Shown: positions 33,910 to 43,700, counted from the stretch's first letter. The stretch is DNA of 60,184 nucleotides from Cyanosarcina radialis HA8281-LM2 (GCA_019359615.1 JAHHHA010000038.1:1-60184), one strand, 5' to 3'. The notes: generated from the letters alone by a model not told the origin. Numbers and translations: made by a program.

Positions 33910-33979
33910 ATCTGGTTTTTATTGGCTACTTAATTCCAATTTAGCGAAAAATTCTCGCTAGTTAACACGATGTTTCCTT

Positions 33980-34603
33980 TTAATCCTTTTGACTTTTGAC
34001 TGGACGCTGAGCTTGTCGAAGCGTTGACTTTTGACTTTCGCGCAGCGGCCGCTTTTTTTGCCATCTCATAGCAATGGCGATAATTCCCAACCCGCTAAGT
34101 GCGATCGCCCCAATTAAACCATAGTCGATCGATCCAGGTAAATTTTGCCCTTGAGGCTGAGCCGAACTATCGCTAGCCGCTTTAGCCGTCACAGTCACCG
34201 GATATTTTAACTGAAAGGGTTTGAAACTCTTTCCTGGCTTGGGAATGCCGCTCAACACTAACTCGTAGTTGCCAGATTGGGGAAAGGTAATTTCGGCTCC
34301 AGGAACTCCTCGATATCCCTCTGAAGTTCTCGGTTGCAAGGGCGGTTCTAGCAGGGGGGGAGAATTTGGGGTTCGAGGTTCGAGTTCGACGGTTAATTGA
34401 CACTGGCAATCTTCTAAGGGAATCAGTTTTCCCCCTTGACGAGTGAGGATAAACCAGATTTGAGTCGGTTCGTTGGCTTTGGGGAGATCGTCCGGTTCGA
34501 TGTGGAGAGTTGCAGCCACATCGTCAGCGATCTCTACTTGATGAGCCACAATGACTGGCGTAAGTTTTGGTTGGCGTTGGCTTAAATTGATGGGGTTCGG
34601 CAT
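33980..34603 (-). CDS. Membrane-anchored periplasmic-type protein, partner of the TauE/SafE-like gene
   Basis: 207 residues. A beta-rich domain (about 10-140) resembles the FixH/YtkA-like or copper-resistance Ig domains: PTQIWFILTRQGGKLIPLEDCQCQLTVELEP ... ITFPQSGNYELVLSGIP ... FKLKY-type strands. The CQC motif could bind metal. One membrane helix (YGLIGAIALSGLGIIAIAM) is followed by a positive tail, so it is C-terminally anchored, although no N-terminal signal peptide is seen. The start overlaps the preceding gene by 80 bases in another frame, so translation is probably coupled. The last 20 residues are repeat-coded (GACTTTTGACT heptamers). Confidence 0.75.
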   Translation of the reverse strand: MPNPINLSQRQPKLTPVIVAHQVEIADDVAATLHIEPDDLPKANEPTQIWFILTRQGGKLIPLEDCQCQLTVELEPRTPNSPPLLEPPLQPRTSEGYRGVPGAEITFPQSGNYELVLSGIPKPGKSFKPFQLKYPVTVTAKAASDSSAQPQGQNLPGSIDYGLIGAIALSGLGIIAIAMRWQKKRPLRESQKSTLRQAQRPVKSQKD

Positions 34604-35813
34604 AGAATTTTTCGCAAGAGAATAGCACCCAGAACCAACGACAGCGCAAGAACAGGACGAGTAGAGCGATCGCTACTAATACTACTGACCAAAATTTGTG
34701 TGCTGCCGTCCATTCTAAGCCACCAAGATAGTGCGAACCGATCGCGATCGTATGCAGCACGGCCAAGACAAATGCTGGCATCGTCAGCAAATGAATTTGT
34801 CGCCAGCGTTTGCCCAATCTTTGTAGCATCGAGTCAAAGCTGGTACAAGCAGCCGGAACCATCAATCCTAGCGCTAATATCCCCGTCCAAATAGCGATTT
34901 GATGGACGGGCAACATAAACGATAGGGCATGGAGATGCCAATCGAAGGTATGCTCTAGCATATGGAGGGTATGGGCGATCGATAACACAAAAGCTCCTAC
35001 ACCCAACCCCCGACGATAGCGTAAAGGGTAAGACCACAAACGACTCACGGGACGAGCGATTAAAGCTAGCATCAAACAAAATAGGGCAGCATGACCTGTA
35101 TAGTCGGTCATTTCCCCAGTACGGAGGAGGGTGAGTAACCCGATTGTCAGAGTTATCCAACCGCCCAGCCGAAATAGTTGACTTCGCCTGTCTGCACTCA
35201 GCGCTGAGGCAAATATCCCCACCCCCAGCATCGCCGGGATCGTTCCTAACCCAAAAGCCAGCATGGTAGCTGCTCCCTGCCAGATATTGCCCGTTTCGGC
35301 AGCTTTGATTTGAGCGGCATATAAGAAGCCGCAGGGCATCAATCCCCAAGTCATACCCAGCAAAGCAGGAGTTAGCTTGTGAGGTTGCCAGGAGAGATTT
35401 GTCATGGCAGCACTGAGACGTTGATGCCAGTTGCCGGAAATTAATGGATGTAAAAAAGGTAGTTGGGGTAGCAATCTGGGATTAATTTGCCGCACTCCCA
35501 TCCAGACGAGGAGCAAACCAGTAAAAATCGTCAATAACCGCCGCAAACTGCTATCTATGCCCGCTAATTGCCCGCTAGCAATTAAAACCGAGCCTAACGC
35601 CCCAATTAGACCGCCAACTAAGGTATAGCTGGCGATCCTACCAAGGTTGAGCGATCCGTGAAAATAGAGTTGGCCTCGCCAATTAGATGCACTCGCAGGC
35701 TGAGGAGACAAAGAAAAGGCGACTGCCAAAGGACCGCACATCCCCACGCAATGACCGAAACTCCCCAAGAAACCGAGAGTCATAATTAGGAATAAGTCCA
35801 GCATGGTTGGCAT
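34524..35813 (-). CDS. Fusion of a TauE/SafE-like (DsbD-type) membrane domain and a ferric-reductase-like domain
   Basis: 429 residues with about 11 membrane helices. The N-terminal part (1-225) begins MPTMLDLFLIMTLGFLGSFGHCVGMCGPLAVAFSL; the GHCxGMCGP motif is typical of the 'sulfite exporter TauE/SafE' group next to copper and cytochrome-oxidase genes. It has six helices with a second conserved Cys region (GLMPCGFLYAA). The C-terminal part (about 250-405) has three or four helices with spaced His (HTLHMLEHTFDWHLH, HQIAIWTG, HLLTMPAFVLAVLHTIAIGSHY), as in ferric reductase or YedZ-like haem b domains. A role in metal or thiol transfer across the plasma membrane is suggested. Confidence 0.85.
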   Translation of the reverse strand: MPTMLDLFLIMTLGFLGSFGHCVGMCGPLAVAFSLSPQPASASNWRGQLYFHGSLNLGRIASYTLVGGLIGALGSVLIASGQLAGIDSSLRRLLTIFTGLLLVWMGVRQINPRLLPQLPFLHPLISGNWHQRLSAAMTNLSWQPHKLTPALLGMTWGLMPCGFLYAAQIKAAETGNIWQGAATMLAFGLGTIPAMLGVGIFASALSADRRSQLFRLGGWITLTIGLLTLLRTGEMTDYTGHAALFCLMLALIARPVSRLWSYPLRYRRGLGVGAFVLSIAHTLHMLEHTFDWHLHALSFMLPVHQIAIWTGILALGLMVPAACTSFDSMLQRLGKRWRQIHLLTMPAFVLAVLHTIAIGSHYLGGLEWTAAHKFWSVVLVAIALLVLFLRCRWFWVLFSCEKFYAEPHQFKPTPTKTYASHCGSSSRDR

Positions 35814-35934
35814 TCTAGCAGTCGATCGCGGTTAGAGACGATCTCTACAGGATTTATCTAAATCGATGGATAATATGCCATGGGTAAGAACTCATGGCGT
35901 TGCGCCCCTACTGCTGAATTCTGTATGCTGTATT

Positions 35935-36010
35935 CTCAGGGCTTACGCAGGGGAGGCATTCGGGTTGGGTTCGTTGGGTTTCCTGCCGTCAACCCAACCT
36001 ACAGCTATTG
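35935..36010. repeat. Dispersed repeat GGGTTGGGTT...CCCAACC
   Basis: CGGGTTGGGTTCGTTGGGTTTCCTG... and CGTCAACCCAACCTACAGC form an inverted repeat. A copy in the opposite orientation is at 58963-59010. It fills the region before the LD-carboxypeptidase start; the frame is open through it but is not coding sequence of the family. Confidence 0.75.
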
Positions 36011-36018
36011 CACTAAAG

Positions 36019-36909
36019 ATGAATCCTTGCCAACTACCACCACCATTGCAACCGGGCGATTTGCTGCGAGTCGTTGCCCCTTGCGGATTGATGCGAGAAT
36101 TTGAGAATTTTTGGAAGGGGGTAGAGATTTGGCGATCGCGCGGCTATAAAGTAGAAGTCAGTTCGGGAGTACGAGAACGATGCGGTTATCTGGCGGGTAC
36201 AGATATCCAGCGGCGGTACGATCTGGCCGATGCTTGGAAAGCTCCTCAATGCAAAGGAATTCTTTGCGCCAGAGGTGGCTATGGCAGCGCCCGCTTGTTA
36301 GAAGATTGGGATTGGCCGGTTGACTTACCGCCTAAATGGTTAATTGGGTTTTCCGATGTCACTGGGTTGCTCTGGAGTCTGAGTAAAATCGGCATTTCTG
36401 GCGTACACGCCCCGTTACTAACTACCTTGGCTGACGAACCAGAGTGGTCTGTAGAACGGCTATTTCGTTGGGTGGAAGGGCATACTTTAGACCCGCTGAC
36501 TGGCAATGGTTGGGGTGGCGGTGAAGCCAGGGGACTGTTGCTCCCAGCTAATCTAACCGTGGGAAGTCATCTGTTAGGGACTCAGTGGCAACCAGATCTC
36601 AATGGGGTCATTTTAGCGATCGAAGATGTCGGCGAAGCACCTTATCGCCTCGATCGAATGTTAACTCAATGGCGTTTAGCTGGCTATTTTCAGCAGGTCA
36701 AAGGGATTGCTGTCGGTCGATTTAGTCGCTGCGACGCGCCAGAAGGGATTCCCAGTTTTACTGTAGAAGAAGTGCTGCGCGATCGCCTGTCCGATTTGAG
36801 CATTCCTATCGTCTCCGATCTCCCCTTCGGTCACGATGGCGTTAACGCTGCCCTACCAGTAGGAATTATGGCTCATTTAGACGGCGATCGAGGAACTTTG
36901 GAAGTGTGA
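36019..36909 (+). CDS. LD-carboxypeptidase (peptidase S66, MccF/LdcA-like)
   Basis: 296 residues from the ATG at 36019 (MNPCQLPPPLQPGDLLRVVAPCG). The nucleophile Ser lies in ARGGYGSARLL; the Glu and His of the S66 triad are in the C-terminal half (ILAIEDVGEAPYRLDRMLTQWRLAG and LPFGHDGVNAALPVG). The family removes the terminal D-Ala from cytoplasmic murein tetrapeptides in recycling (LdcA), or cleaves peptide nucleotides (MccF). LdcA is more likely for a chromosomal housekeeping context. The upstream 50 codons translate a repeat. Confidence 0.92.
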   Translation: MNPCQLPPPLQPGDLLRVVAPCGLMREFENFWKGVEIWRSRGYKVEVSSGVRERCGYLAGTDIQRRYDLADAWKAPQCKGILCARGGYGSARLLEDWDWPVDLPPKWLIGFSDVTGLLWSLSKIGISGVHAPLLTTLADEPEWSVERLFRWVEGHTLDPLTGNGWGGGEARGLLLPANLTVGSHLLGTQWQPDLNGVILAIEDVGEAPYRLDRMLTQWRLAGYFQQVKGIAVGRFSRCDAPEGIPSFTVEEVLRDRLSDLSIPIVSDLPFGHDGVNAALPVGIMAHLDGDRGTLEV

Positions 36910-37100
36910 AGTGTTGAGTGTTGAGTGTGGAGTTTAGAAGTATGCGCCGAGCGCAGGCTGCGCCAACAGAAGTTCAGAATCTTAGGAGTCAGAAAGCATG
37001 GGTTTGGGATTCGGAATTAATTTTTGACTTTTGACTTTTGACTTTTGACTTTTCTCTCCCCCCTCTCCCTCTACTCGAACTCACGCTAACATTGAGGGAA
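36910..37100. repeat. Mixed short tandem repeats
   Basis: GTGAAGTGTTGAGTGTTGAG (36905-36930), GCCGAGCGCAGGCTGCGCCAAC (about 36945-36966) and four TTGACTTT units (37022-37050). The GCTGCGCCAAC part is shared with 22877-22890. The unique sequence after 37060 carries the ribosome site AAGAGGAG for the next gene. Confidence 0.8.
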
Positions 37101-37125
37101 AGCGTACCCAAGAGGAGTAGCGGCC

Positions 37126-37707
37126 GTGGGCTTATTTGACGATTTAAATCGGTTTTTGGAAAGCCGATTAGAAGAATTTCTCCGCAACAATCCTCATCTA
37201 GAGTTGCAGGCACTAGAGGAACAGTTGCGACAGCAAGAAAAAGATACTTTGCGGCTGATTATCGACCTCCAAGCTCAAGAAAAGCGATCGCAAGACGAAA
37301 TTCTCTCTACGGCCCAAGAAATTCAACTTTGGCACAGTCGGGTTGCTAAAGCTAAAGCTTCTGGTAGAGACGATTTAGCCCAAGCTGCCCAAGAGCGAGA
37401 AGCTGCCCTGCTGAGGGAAGGAAACCAAGTTTGGGGCAAAATGCAAGGCATTAAGCAGCAAATTGATAAATCTAAAGAGTTACAGCGACAAATTCAAGTG
37501 CGCCATCAAGAAATCCAAACCAAATTGAGAGAGGCGCAAGCCACTCGTTCTACTAAATCTCAGGCTCAACCAAATTGGGAAACTACTGGCTGGAATCAGA
37601 GTTCTAGTCATACCCCCCGTGGAGGAGCAGATCCATTAGATGAAAAATTCCGCCGCTGGGAAATGGATGAAGAACTAGAACAGATGAAGCGCAATATCGG
37701 ACGTTAG
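37126..37707 (+). CDS. Coiled-coil protein of the cyanobacterial TIGR04376 family
   Basis: 193 residues from a GTG with AAGAGGAG upstream. It begins MGLFDDLNRFLESRLEEFLRNNPHLELQALEEQLRQQE, which I recall as the start of TIGR04376, a cyanobacteria-only family. Residues 20-140 are continuous coiled coil; the C-terminal third is disordered and ends DEKFRRWEMDEELEQMKRNIG. The function is not known. Soluble. The texture is like that of PspA/ESCRT-type helical proteins, but the family motif is absent. Confidence 0.85.
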   Translation: MGLFDDLNRFLESRLEEFLRNNPHLELQALEEQLRQQEKDTLRLIIDLQAQEKRSQDEILSTAQEIQLWHSRVAKAKASGRDDLAQAAQEREAALLREGNQVWGKMQGIKQQIDKSKELQRQIQVRHQEIQTKLREAQATRSTKSQAQPNWETTGWNQSSSHTPRGGADPLDEKFRRWEMDEELEQMKRNIGR

Positions 37708-37726
37708 TATTCAAGCCAACATTATA

Positions 37727-38029
37727 TTAGACTTCTTTCCCCTCTTCCAAGCTTGGGAGAGGGGTGCCCGTTAGGGCGGGGTGAGGGCTGGATTCAGCAT
37801 CGGATCGATCGAAAGAAAAGCTGTCGCCTCGATCGTAATTAGAAGCGATCGCTAACAATGCTCCTCCCAAAATGTAAGCTGGCATGGGCAAAGTAAAACC
37901 CTTTAACCACTGAAACAATTCGGCGATCGCAAACAACACTACAAAAGTGCTAATCCAAACTTTCATAAACTTCAATCCATTCAAAAAAAGATTAATAGAC
38001 ATCTCCAACAGTTCTTGTGAGGTAGGCAT
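37727..38029 (-). CDS. Small membrane protein with repeat-coded tail
   Basis: Up to 100 residues. One or two membrane helices (FMKVWISTFVVLFAIAELFQWL and PMPAYILGGALLAIAS), then a short Asp-rich loop. The last 23 residues (ESSPHPALTGTPLPSLEEGKEV) come from the GTGCCCGTTAGGGCGGGG repeat, also present at 1865-1890. A start at the internal Met of MSINLFLNG is possible. The family is not recognised. A copy of the CACAAGAATGT-type repeat lies at its 5' end, overlapping the first codons. Confidence 0.65.
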   Translation of the reverse strand: MPTSQELLEMSINLFLNGLKFMKVWISTFVVLFAIAELFQWLKGFTLPMPAYILGGALLAIASNYDRGDSFSFDRSDAESSPHPALTGTPLPSLEEGKEV

Positions 38030-38104
38030 CCTGCCTGCCTTTGAGTTTAATTTCTAAAGAGGTCTAATTGAATGGCAGCATTTTAGAGGTTTAGCACGGG
38101 AATT

Positions 38105-41100
38105 TCAACCAGTATTTCTCATCCCGGCGGCAATACCGTTAATAGTTAACAGCGCCCCTCGCAGCAGTTCGCCTTTGCTGTAGCGAGAACGGATTACCCC
38201 AGATTCTGCCATGTTGTTATACTCCCGCAGGCGTTTGAGCAAAGAAACCTGCAAGAAACCTAGAGGGACAATACTACCATTGCGTAACTGCACCGATCGC
38301 TGTAAGGGCAGATCTCCATCTAACAGCCGCTTGTGTCCGGTAATTTCTAGAACTAAATTGCGCACGAGGTAGTATTCTTGAGCGATTTGCTCGAACAGGC
38401 GCTCTAAGCGATCGCGATCTTCAGGTTTCGATAGTTCCCGCACGTAATGATGGGCCATTTGAATGTCCACCTTAGCCACAGTCATTTCTACCTTAGAAAT
38501 CGCCATCTTGAAGAAAGGCCATTTGAAATAGAAATAGCGCAATAACTTTAAGTGTTCTTCTGGCTTCTCGTTCAAAAACTCCTGCAAAGCCGTACCCATG
38601 CCATACCAGGCAGGTAGCAAAAAGCGAGTTTGCGTCCAGCTAAATACCCAAGGAATGGCTCGCAAACTGGATAAATCTCTTTTACCAGCGCGACGGGCGG
38701 GACGAGAGCTAATTTGCAATTGGCTGATTTCTTCGATCGGTGTAACTTGATGGAAAAAGTCGATGAAGTCTGGCTGTTCGTAAATCAACGCCCGATAATG
38801 AGCGCGCGATCGATCTGCCAACTCTTCTAAGATCTCGTTCCACGGTTCGATATCGTCAAAACTAGTCCCCAGCAGGCTCGATTTAATCACCGCTGTCGCT
38901 ACTGTCTCTAAGTTATAAATCGCTAATTCCGGCAGCGAGTATTTAGAAGCCAGCACTTCTCCTTGTTCGGTAATTTTGATCCGGCCGTTGACGCTGCTGC
39001 GGGGTTGGGCCAAGATCGCCTCATAAGCCGGACCTCCACCTCTGCCAACGGAACCTCCGCGTCCGTGGAAGATCCGCATCACGACCCCGTACCGCTCGGC
39101 TACTTTCTGTAAAGCTTTTTGGGCTTTGTGAATTTCCCAATTACTACTCAAGAATCCCGAATCCTTATTACTATCCGAGTAGCCCAGCATTACTTCTTGC
39201 AGAGAGTTGGGAGTATTTCCCGCGTCAACGCTGCACGAACGGAGTACCTCCGGTGGAGATGCCGAGCGCAAGGAGTTGGGATTTCTGCCCTTTGTTTCCT
39301 CTGCTCCTGATGCCTTCTGCCCCTCTGCTCCTCTAGCTAGCAGTGCCCGATAAAAAGGCAGTTCAAATAGATATGCCATCACCTCTGGAGCGTGCTTGAG
39401 GTCTTCCACGGTTTCAAATAGCGGCACTACTTGAAGAGTGCTAATTCCGGTTGCCGGATCGTACAAACCAGCTTCTTTTGCCAGCAGCAGCACTTCTAAA
39501 ATATCGCTCACTTCGTGGCTCATGCTGATGATGTACGTGTGGCAGATTTGCGGCCCGAACTCTTGCTGCAATTGCAGCAACATTCTAAAAGTGGCAATTG
39601 TCTCGCAGGTTTTAGCTGAAAAGGGCAGTTCGCTAGGAACCATCGGTCTTCGGGTTTGCAGTTCGGTTGCCAACCAGAGCGATCGCTCGGCTTCGGTCAT
39701 GTCGTTATAAGATTTGGGCAGAATCTGCAAGTATTCGGCAATCTCGCTTATGGCCTCGCAATGGCGGGGACTTTCTTGCCGCATATCTAAATGAGCCACG
39801 ATAAAACCGTAGATTTCCACCTGAGCGATCAAATTGTCTAGATCGCTGCAATTTAAATTGGTTTCGCTCAAATTACGTTGAATTAAGCGCAATTCTGCTA
39901 AAAACTCCGGTCCGGAGCGGTAAAAGTTCCGGTTGTGAGTTTCAGGCACTTGCAACAGGTGCAAGTTTTCGCCATCAGCAATTTTAGAATTGCGATCGCT
40001 AGTATTTTCCAACCTGGCCAGAATATACGAGAGTTTCAATCGATAAGGCTCTTGGCGGTAGCGCACCGATACTCGATCGTATACTTCCGGCATTTGCGAG
40101 CTATCTAGTTCTAAAGATTCCAGTAACTCTGGTAACACCTCGCAGCAGTAGGACGACAAGCTCAACTTATTGCGCAGTTGCCGCACTGACTCCATATATT
40201 TCTTCAATACCAAACCCCGTTGGTAGCAAGCTGTTTGCCAAGTAACTTTCGGCGTTACCGACGGGTTGCCATCTCGATCTGCTCCTACCCAAGAACCAAA
40301 CTTGCAAAAATTTTTGCTCGGTAATTCTAATCTGGGGAAAGAACCCTCGATCGATCGTTGCAAGCGTTTATAAAGTTGCGGGATAGCGTCGAACAGCACT
40401 TCCTCAAAGTAACGGAGGGTAAAATCGACCTCATCCAGCACTGTCGGCTTAAATTGATGAAGTTCGTCAGTGCGCCACCAGAGGCGAATTTCTTGGGTCA
40501 ATTCTGCCTTCAGGGTTTCTGTTTCACCCCATCTCGACTCTGCTTGTTCTAGCTGTTGCAAAATCTGAGAAATCCGCCGCTGTTTGTCTCGAATGGTGTG
40601 GCGAACGATTTCTGTGGGGTGAGCGGTAAAAACCAGTCGAATGTCGAGATCGTGGAGCAATCGCTGAATTTGCTGGGGCGGCACGTTCATCTCCCGCAAG
40701 TGGGGAAACAGCCAGTGAAAAGTGCCCCGCTCTCGTCGCTCGATATTGGCTTCCTGCCAGCTTTTTTCTAGCAAATCTGCTCCCGGACTCCCTCCTGATT
40801 CTGGCTCAGATAGGGCTTCTAATTGCTGTCTGGCGATCGCCGAAGCTACAGACGAGCGTTCGTCTGGAGGCAAATTAGTTCCAGCAGCCGAAGAAATGGT
40901 GTTGACAGCCATCTCCGCTTGCTCTCTGGCAACGGCTCGCTCGTTATTGTGGAGCCACGATAGCCTTTGTTCTCGCTGTTCGTAGTGTTGCTCGACAATG
41001 TTGATCAGTTGGAAATAGAGCGCAAAAGCACGGGCGGCTCGAATCGCCTCGTTGAGATCGAGCTTTTCGATCAAACGAGGCACTGATGTCTCTAAAGCTT

Positions 41101-41290
41101 CAGTTGTCAGCCCTTCTGGAGAGCAAAGAGAGCGCAATTGCTGGAGCAGATCGACCAGTTCTTGACCGCACTCTGTCAACAAGACCGACTCCCACAAGTC
41201 TTCAACTAGTTTGAGGAGATAGTTCAGAAATAGATCTGAGGCAGGTGTAACCATCAATTCTCGATCGGAGGAGTGGAGTAGCGAACCCAT
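38105..41290 (-). CDS. ppc: Phosphoenolpyruvate carboxylase with an in-frame repeat insertion
   Basis: 1061 residues from the ATG at 41290. Catalytic motifs are intact: [21 protein letters not shown] (about 230), [15 protein letters not shown] (about 320), [15 protein letters not shown] (about 700), [14 protein letters not shown] (about 740) and the C-terminal AGMRNTG. It carboxylates PEP to oxaloacetate to refill the TCA cycle. Between YRALLARG and [16 protein letters not shown] lies about 40 residues not expected in the family. The core is 23 residues ([19 protein letters not shown] and PNSL) from a 69-bp segment (39213-39281) bounded by copies of GAGTTGGGA. The insertion is in a surface loop before the catalytic GYSDSNKD block, so activity may be kept. 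Confidence 0.96.
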   Translation of the reverse strand: MGSLLHSSDRELMVTPASDLFLNYLLKLVEDLWESVLLTECGQELVDLLQQLRSLCSPEGLTTEALETSVPRLIEKLDLNEAIRAARAFALYFQLINIVEQHYEQREQRLSWLHNNERAVAREQAEMAVNTISSAAGTNLPPDERSSVASAIARQQLEALSEPESGGSPGADLLEKSWQEANIERRERGTFHWLFPHLREMNVPPQQIQRLLHDLDIRLVFTAHPTEIVRHTIRDKQRRISQILQQLEQAESRWGETETLKAELTQEIRLWWRTDELHQFKPTVLDEVDFTLRYFEEVLFDAIPQLYKRLQRSIEGSFPRLELPSKNFCKFGSWVGADRDGNPSVTPKVTWQTACYQRGLVLKKYMESVRQLRNKLSLSSYCCEVLPELLESLELDSSQMPEVYDRVSVRYRQEPYRLKLSYILARLENTSDRNSKIADGENLHLLQVPETHNRNFYRSGPEFLAELRLIQRNLSETNLNCSDLDNLIAQVEIYGFIVAHLDMRQESPRHCEAISEIAEYLQILPKSYNDMTEAERSLWLATELQTRRPMVPSELPFSAKTCETIATFRMLLQLQQEFGPQICHTYIISMSHEVSDILEVLLLAKEAGLYDPATGISTLQVVPLFETVEDLKHAPEVMAYLFELPFYRALLARGAEGQKASGAEETKGRNPNSLRSASPPEVLRSCSVDAGNTPNSLQEVMLGYSDSNKDSGFLSSNWEIHKAQKALQKVAERYGVVMRIFHGRGGSVGRGGGPAYEAILAQPRSSVNGRIKITEQGEVLASKYSLPELAIYNLETVATAVIKSSLLGTSFDDIEPWNEILEELADRSRAHYRALIYEQPDFIDFFHQVTPIEEISQLQISSRPARRAGKRDLSSLRAIPWVFSWTQTRFLLPAWYGMGTALQEFLNEKPEEHLKLLRYFYFKWPFFKMAISKVEMTVAKVDIQMAHHYVRELSKPEDRDRLERLFEQIAQEYYLVRNLVLEITGHKRLLDGDLPLQRSVQLRNGSIVPLGFLQVSLLKRLREYNNMAESGVIRSRYSKGELLRGALLTINGIAAGMRNTG

Positions 41291-41608
41291 AGAACCCAAT
41301 TCTCTCTCAATTCAAGACTGTTTAGATCATTGTAATGATACAACGACTTTAGAAGTTGAAAAGTTTACTAGTTACTGCTCAGTTGTTATACCATTTTGCT
41401 TTTTAGATTCAACACACCTTGGGTAAGGGCGCAATGCATTGCACCCTTACAGGGAATTGGTATGTAACAGGTATTTCGCAAAATGGTACCAGAAAAATGC
41501 AGAAGGTTAAGAAGTGTGAAGTGTTGTAGGAAGTGTTGAGTGTTGAGTGTTGAGTGTTGAGTGTTGAGTTAAAAATTCTCCCCTGCCTCCCCTGCCTCAT
41601 CCTTGCCC
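41291..41608. other. ppc upstream region and composite repeat
   Basis: The first 110 bases are AT-rich and hold the ppc promoter. At 41418-41452 the palindromic GGGCGCAATGCATTGCACCC, with GTAAGGG/CCCTTAC ends, matches 5708-5726 in part. From 41510 to 41600 there are GTGTTGAGT heptamers and CCCCTGCCT units. Confidence 0.6.
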
Positions 41609-41836
41609 TCACGCCCTCTCCTCATCTCTAGTGTCGGGAAAGTGCAAAACTGGGAGGCGATCGCCGCGAAATATTTCCTCGCTGGCAGATCCGATGGCTG
41701 AAATGCCTTCAGAGAGTTTTTTGATGCCCACTACGGCCAACAAAACAGGAACGGCGGCCAAACTGACGATAATTTCTGGATCGAGCGGGAAGCGATCGCG
41801 ATCGGTAGTTTTTGTTACTTTTTGATGCTCAGACAT
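41609..41836 (-). CDS. Small single-helix membrane protein
   Basis: 75 residues: a charged start (MSEHQKVTKTTDRDRFPLDPEIIVS), one membrane helix (LAAVPVLLAVVGI), then SEGISAIGSASEEIFRGDRLPVLHFPDT. I have a memory of similar short proteins in other cyanobacteria, but cannot name a family. An antisense frame at 41631-41825 is its shadow. No clear ribosome site. The function is unknown. Confidence 0.7.
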   Translation of the reverse strand: MSEHQKVTKTTDRDRFPLDPEIIVSLAAVPVLLAVVGIKKLSEGISAIGSASEEIFRGDRLPVLHFPDTRDEERA

Positions 41837-41899
41837 AGGAATGATGAATTAAGGTATTGGGCATGGGGGAATTCCGAACTCCGAACTCTCCCCTTCTCT

Positions 41900-43216
41900 C
41901 TAATTTGGTGAGGGTGTGAGACTTTTAACAACTCGATTTCGACCGGATTTTTTAGCAGAATAAAGGGATCGATCGGCTAAAGAAAGTAATGCTTCCTCCG
42001 AAGTGGCATCGGTGGGAAAAGTGGCTACGCCCATACTAACAGTAACCTTGATTATCATTCCTTCAGAGATAGGTATGGAAGCGATCGCGATCGTTTCCCT
42101 CAACCGTTGGGCCACACCTAGAGCTTGCTCGCCAGTTGTCTCTGGCAAAATTACGGCAAATTCCTCCCCGCCGTAGCGCGCTACCCGATCTGTGGGGCGA
42201 ACTTCCTGTTTGAGTAAAGTAGCCACTACCCGCAGGGCTTCATCTCCTGCTTGATGTCCGTGAGTGTCGTTTAACTTTTTAAAATAGTCGATATCCATCA
42301 TAATCAGCGAGCAAGGATGCTGATATCGCTCCGATCTCTCTAGTTCTGCTCTTAACTGCAAGTTAAACTCCCGGCGGTTGTAAACCCCTGTCAGTCCGTC
42401 AAGAATTGCTAGGTTTCTCAGATCTGTCTGGCTCTGTTCTAGCTTTTGAGCCATGGAATTAAACGCGATCGCTAGCTGTTCGATTTCATCAGCGGTTGTC
42501 AGTTCGATCCGGTGAGAAAGATCGCCCTCGCCCCAATGTTCTACGCCGTCTTCTAACAGGCGCAGGGGTCTGAGAATCGAACGACTCAACATTACCGCCG
42601 CCAGCGCCGCCACTCCTACGCCCAAGCCAAAGGCGACAATAATTGCCAGCCTCAAGCTTTCTCTTAGCTGTCGAGCCTGAGAGAGTCTATCAGCAGTTTC
42701 TAGATGCGATAGCAGTTTATAAAGTCGATCGAGGCTGATAATGGCACTTTGAACTCGATCGTCTACAATTTTCTTCGATTCGATCGCTTTAGAATCGTTG
42801 CTGGGATCGGGAGAAGTAAAGATATCTAGGCTGCTTTTTTCCGCTTCTTGCCAAGCCTTTTGAGAGGTTTCAATCAATCCTTGTTTTTCTGGTAAATCTG
42901 AAGAATCGGCCAGCAAGGTAGCGTAAGCTCGATCCACTTCTCGACTCAACTGCAAAAAGCGCTCGCGCTCGGCTGTTTTCCCTTGATTGAAGTAGTTATC
43001 TACTGGTGCTGCTGCCCTCTGAATCAAAGATTCTAAGTCAGTTAGGGGAAATAACTCTTCTAGGGTTTCATCTTCAGTTTTTTCAAAAGTCCCGATGACG
43101 TTCTCCAACGAAACCACAGCCCCCACCCCAAGGGCTACCAGTGGCAGCATCATTGCTCCCAAACCCACAATGAAGCGGTAGCGCAAAGAGTTTTTTCGTG
43201 AACGCAAGGGGTTCAT
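41900..43216 (-). CDS. Membrane diguanylate cyclase (HAMP-GGDEF)
   Basis: 438 residues. Membrane helix at about 15-33, a periplasmic four-helix sensor (about 34-185, 4HB_MCP-like), a second helix at about 190-210, HAMP (about 212-265), a short coiled coil, and GGDEF (about 270-435). The active site is RYGGEEF; a complete inhibitory I-site RPTD lies five residues before it. It should make c-di-GMP from two GTP and be limited by product. In cyanobacteria c-di-GMP controls pili, sedimentation and cell aggregation. The pseudopilin operon lies just upstream in the same direction. Confidence 0.94.
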   Translation of the reverse strand: MNPLRSRKNSLRYRFIVGLGAMMLPLVALGVGAVVSLENVIGTFEKTEDETLEELFPLTDLESLIQRAAAPVDNYFNQGKTAERERFLQLSREVDRAYATLLADSSDLPEKQGLIETSQKAWQEAEKSSLDIFTSPDPSNDSKAIESKKIVDDRVQSAIISLDRLYKLLSHLETADRLSQARQLRESLRLAIIVAFGLGVGVAALAAVMLSRSILRPLRLLEDGVEHWGEGDLSHRIELTTADEIEQLAIAFNSMAQKLEQSQTDLRNLAILDGLTGVYNRREFNLQLRAELERSERYQHPCSLIMMDIDYFKKLNDTHGHQAGDEALRVVATLLKQEVRPTDRVARYGGEEFAVILPETTGEQALGVAQRLRETIAIASIPISEGMIIKVTVSMGVATFPTDATSEEALLSLADRSLYSAKKSGRNRVVKSLTPSPN

Positions 43217-43700
43217 TGTTCGCGGTTGATGGTTACAGGAATCCCGTCTGGCGCTTGCTTTTGCTATTTTTGACCCAAAGTGTTGGCGGTAGCCTGTGCG
43301 GTAGCACGTTTCGCCTCCTAAAGCAGAGAGCGTCAGTCAAGTGGTTCGATTCCTCAAACAGATCTTAAATCTTTATTAGCGAGTCGTTTGGATAATCGAG
43401 CGCCGGACAAATTCTCTAAGTTTGGGCCCATCCGTGCAACTACCATTAAAGCCCATCTAGAGGCTTAACGGCTTGTAGTTATGGCGATCGCCTGCCGATT
43501 TTGCATTTTTCCGATACCAGAGAGGAGGAGAGGGGGAGAGGGGGAGAGGGGGAGATGGGGAGATGGGGAGCAGAGGGGAAAATTGACAACTGACAACTGA
43601 CATTCTGACATTCTGAACTTCTGACTCCTGACTTCTGACTCCTGACTCCTGACTTCTGACTTCTGACTCCTGACTTCTGACTCCTGACTCCGTTACCTCT
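43217..43700. repeat. Intergenic region with G-rich array and TGACTCC heptamers
   Basis: 43217-43490 is unique and carries the GGDEF gene's promoter region, plus an isolated tRNA T-arm-like GGTTCGATTCC at 43343-43353. From 43505 to 43572 there are GGGGGAGA/GGGGAGAT units; from 43575 to 43695 about ten CTGACTTCTGACTCC heptamers end at the stop codon of the pseudopilin gene. A frame at 43457-43858 only translates these repeats. Confidence 0.75.

Noticed and set aside
38105-41290. Several plus-strand frames within ppc
   Set aside because: All are antisense shadows of the strongly supported PEP carboxylase gene.
43270-43353. tRNA-like sequence with GGTTCGATTCC and a CTCCTAA loop
   Set aside because: T-arm and anticodon-like pieces are present, but acceptor and anticodon stems do not pair. 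At best a decayed fragment.
43620-43695. CRISPR-like array
   Set aside because: The repeating unit (CTGACTTCTGACTCC) is made of heptamers with no spacers; CRISPR repeats are 24-40 bases with unique spacers. No cas genes are in the window.
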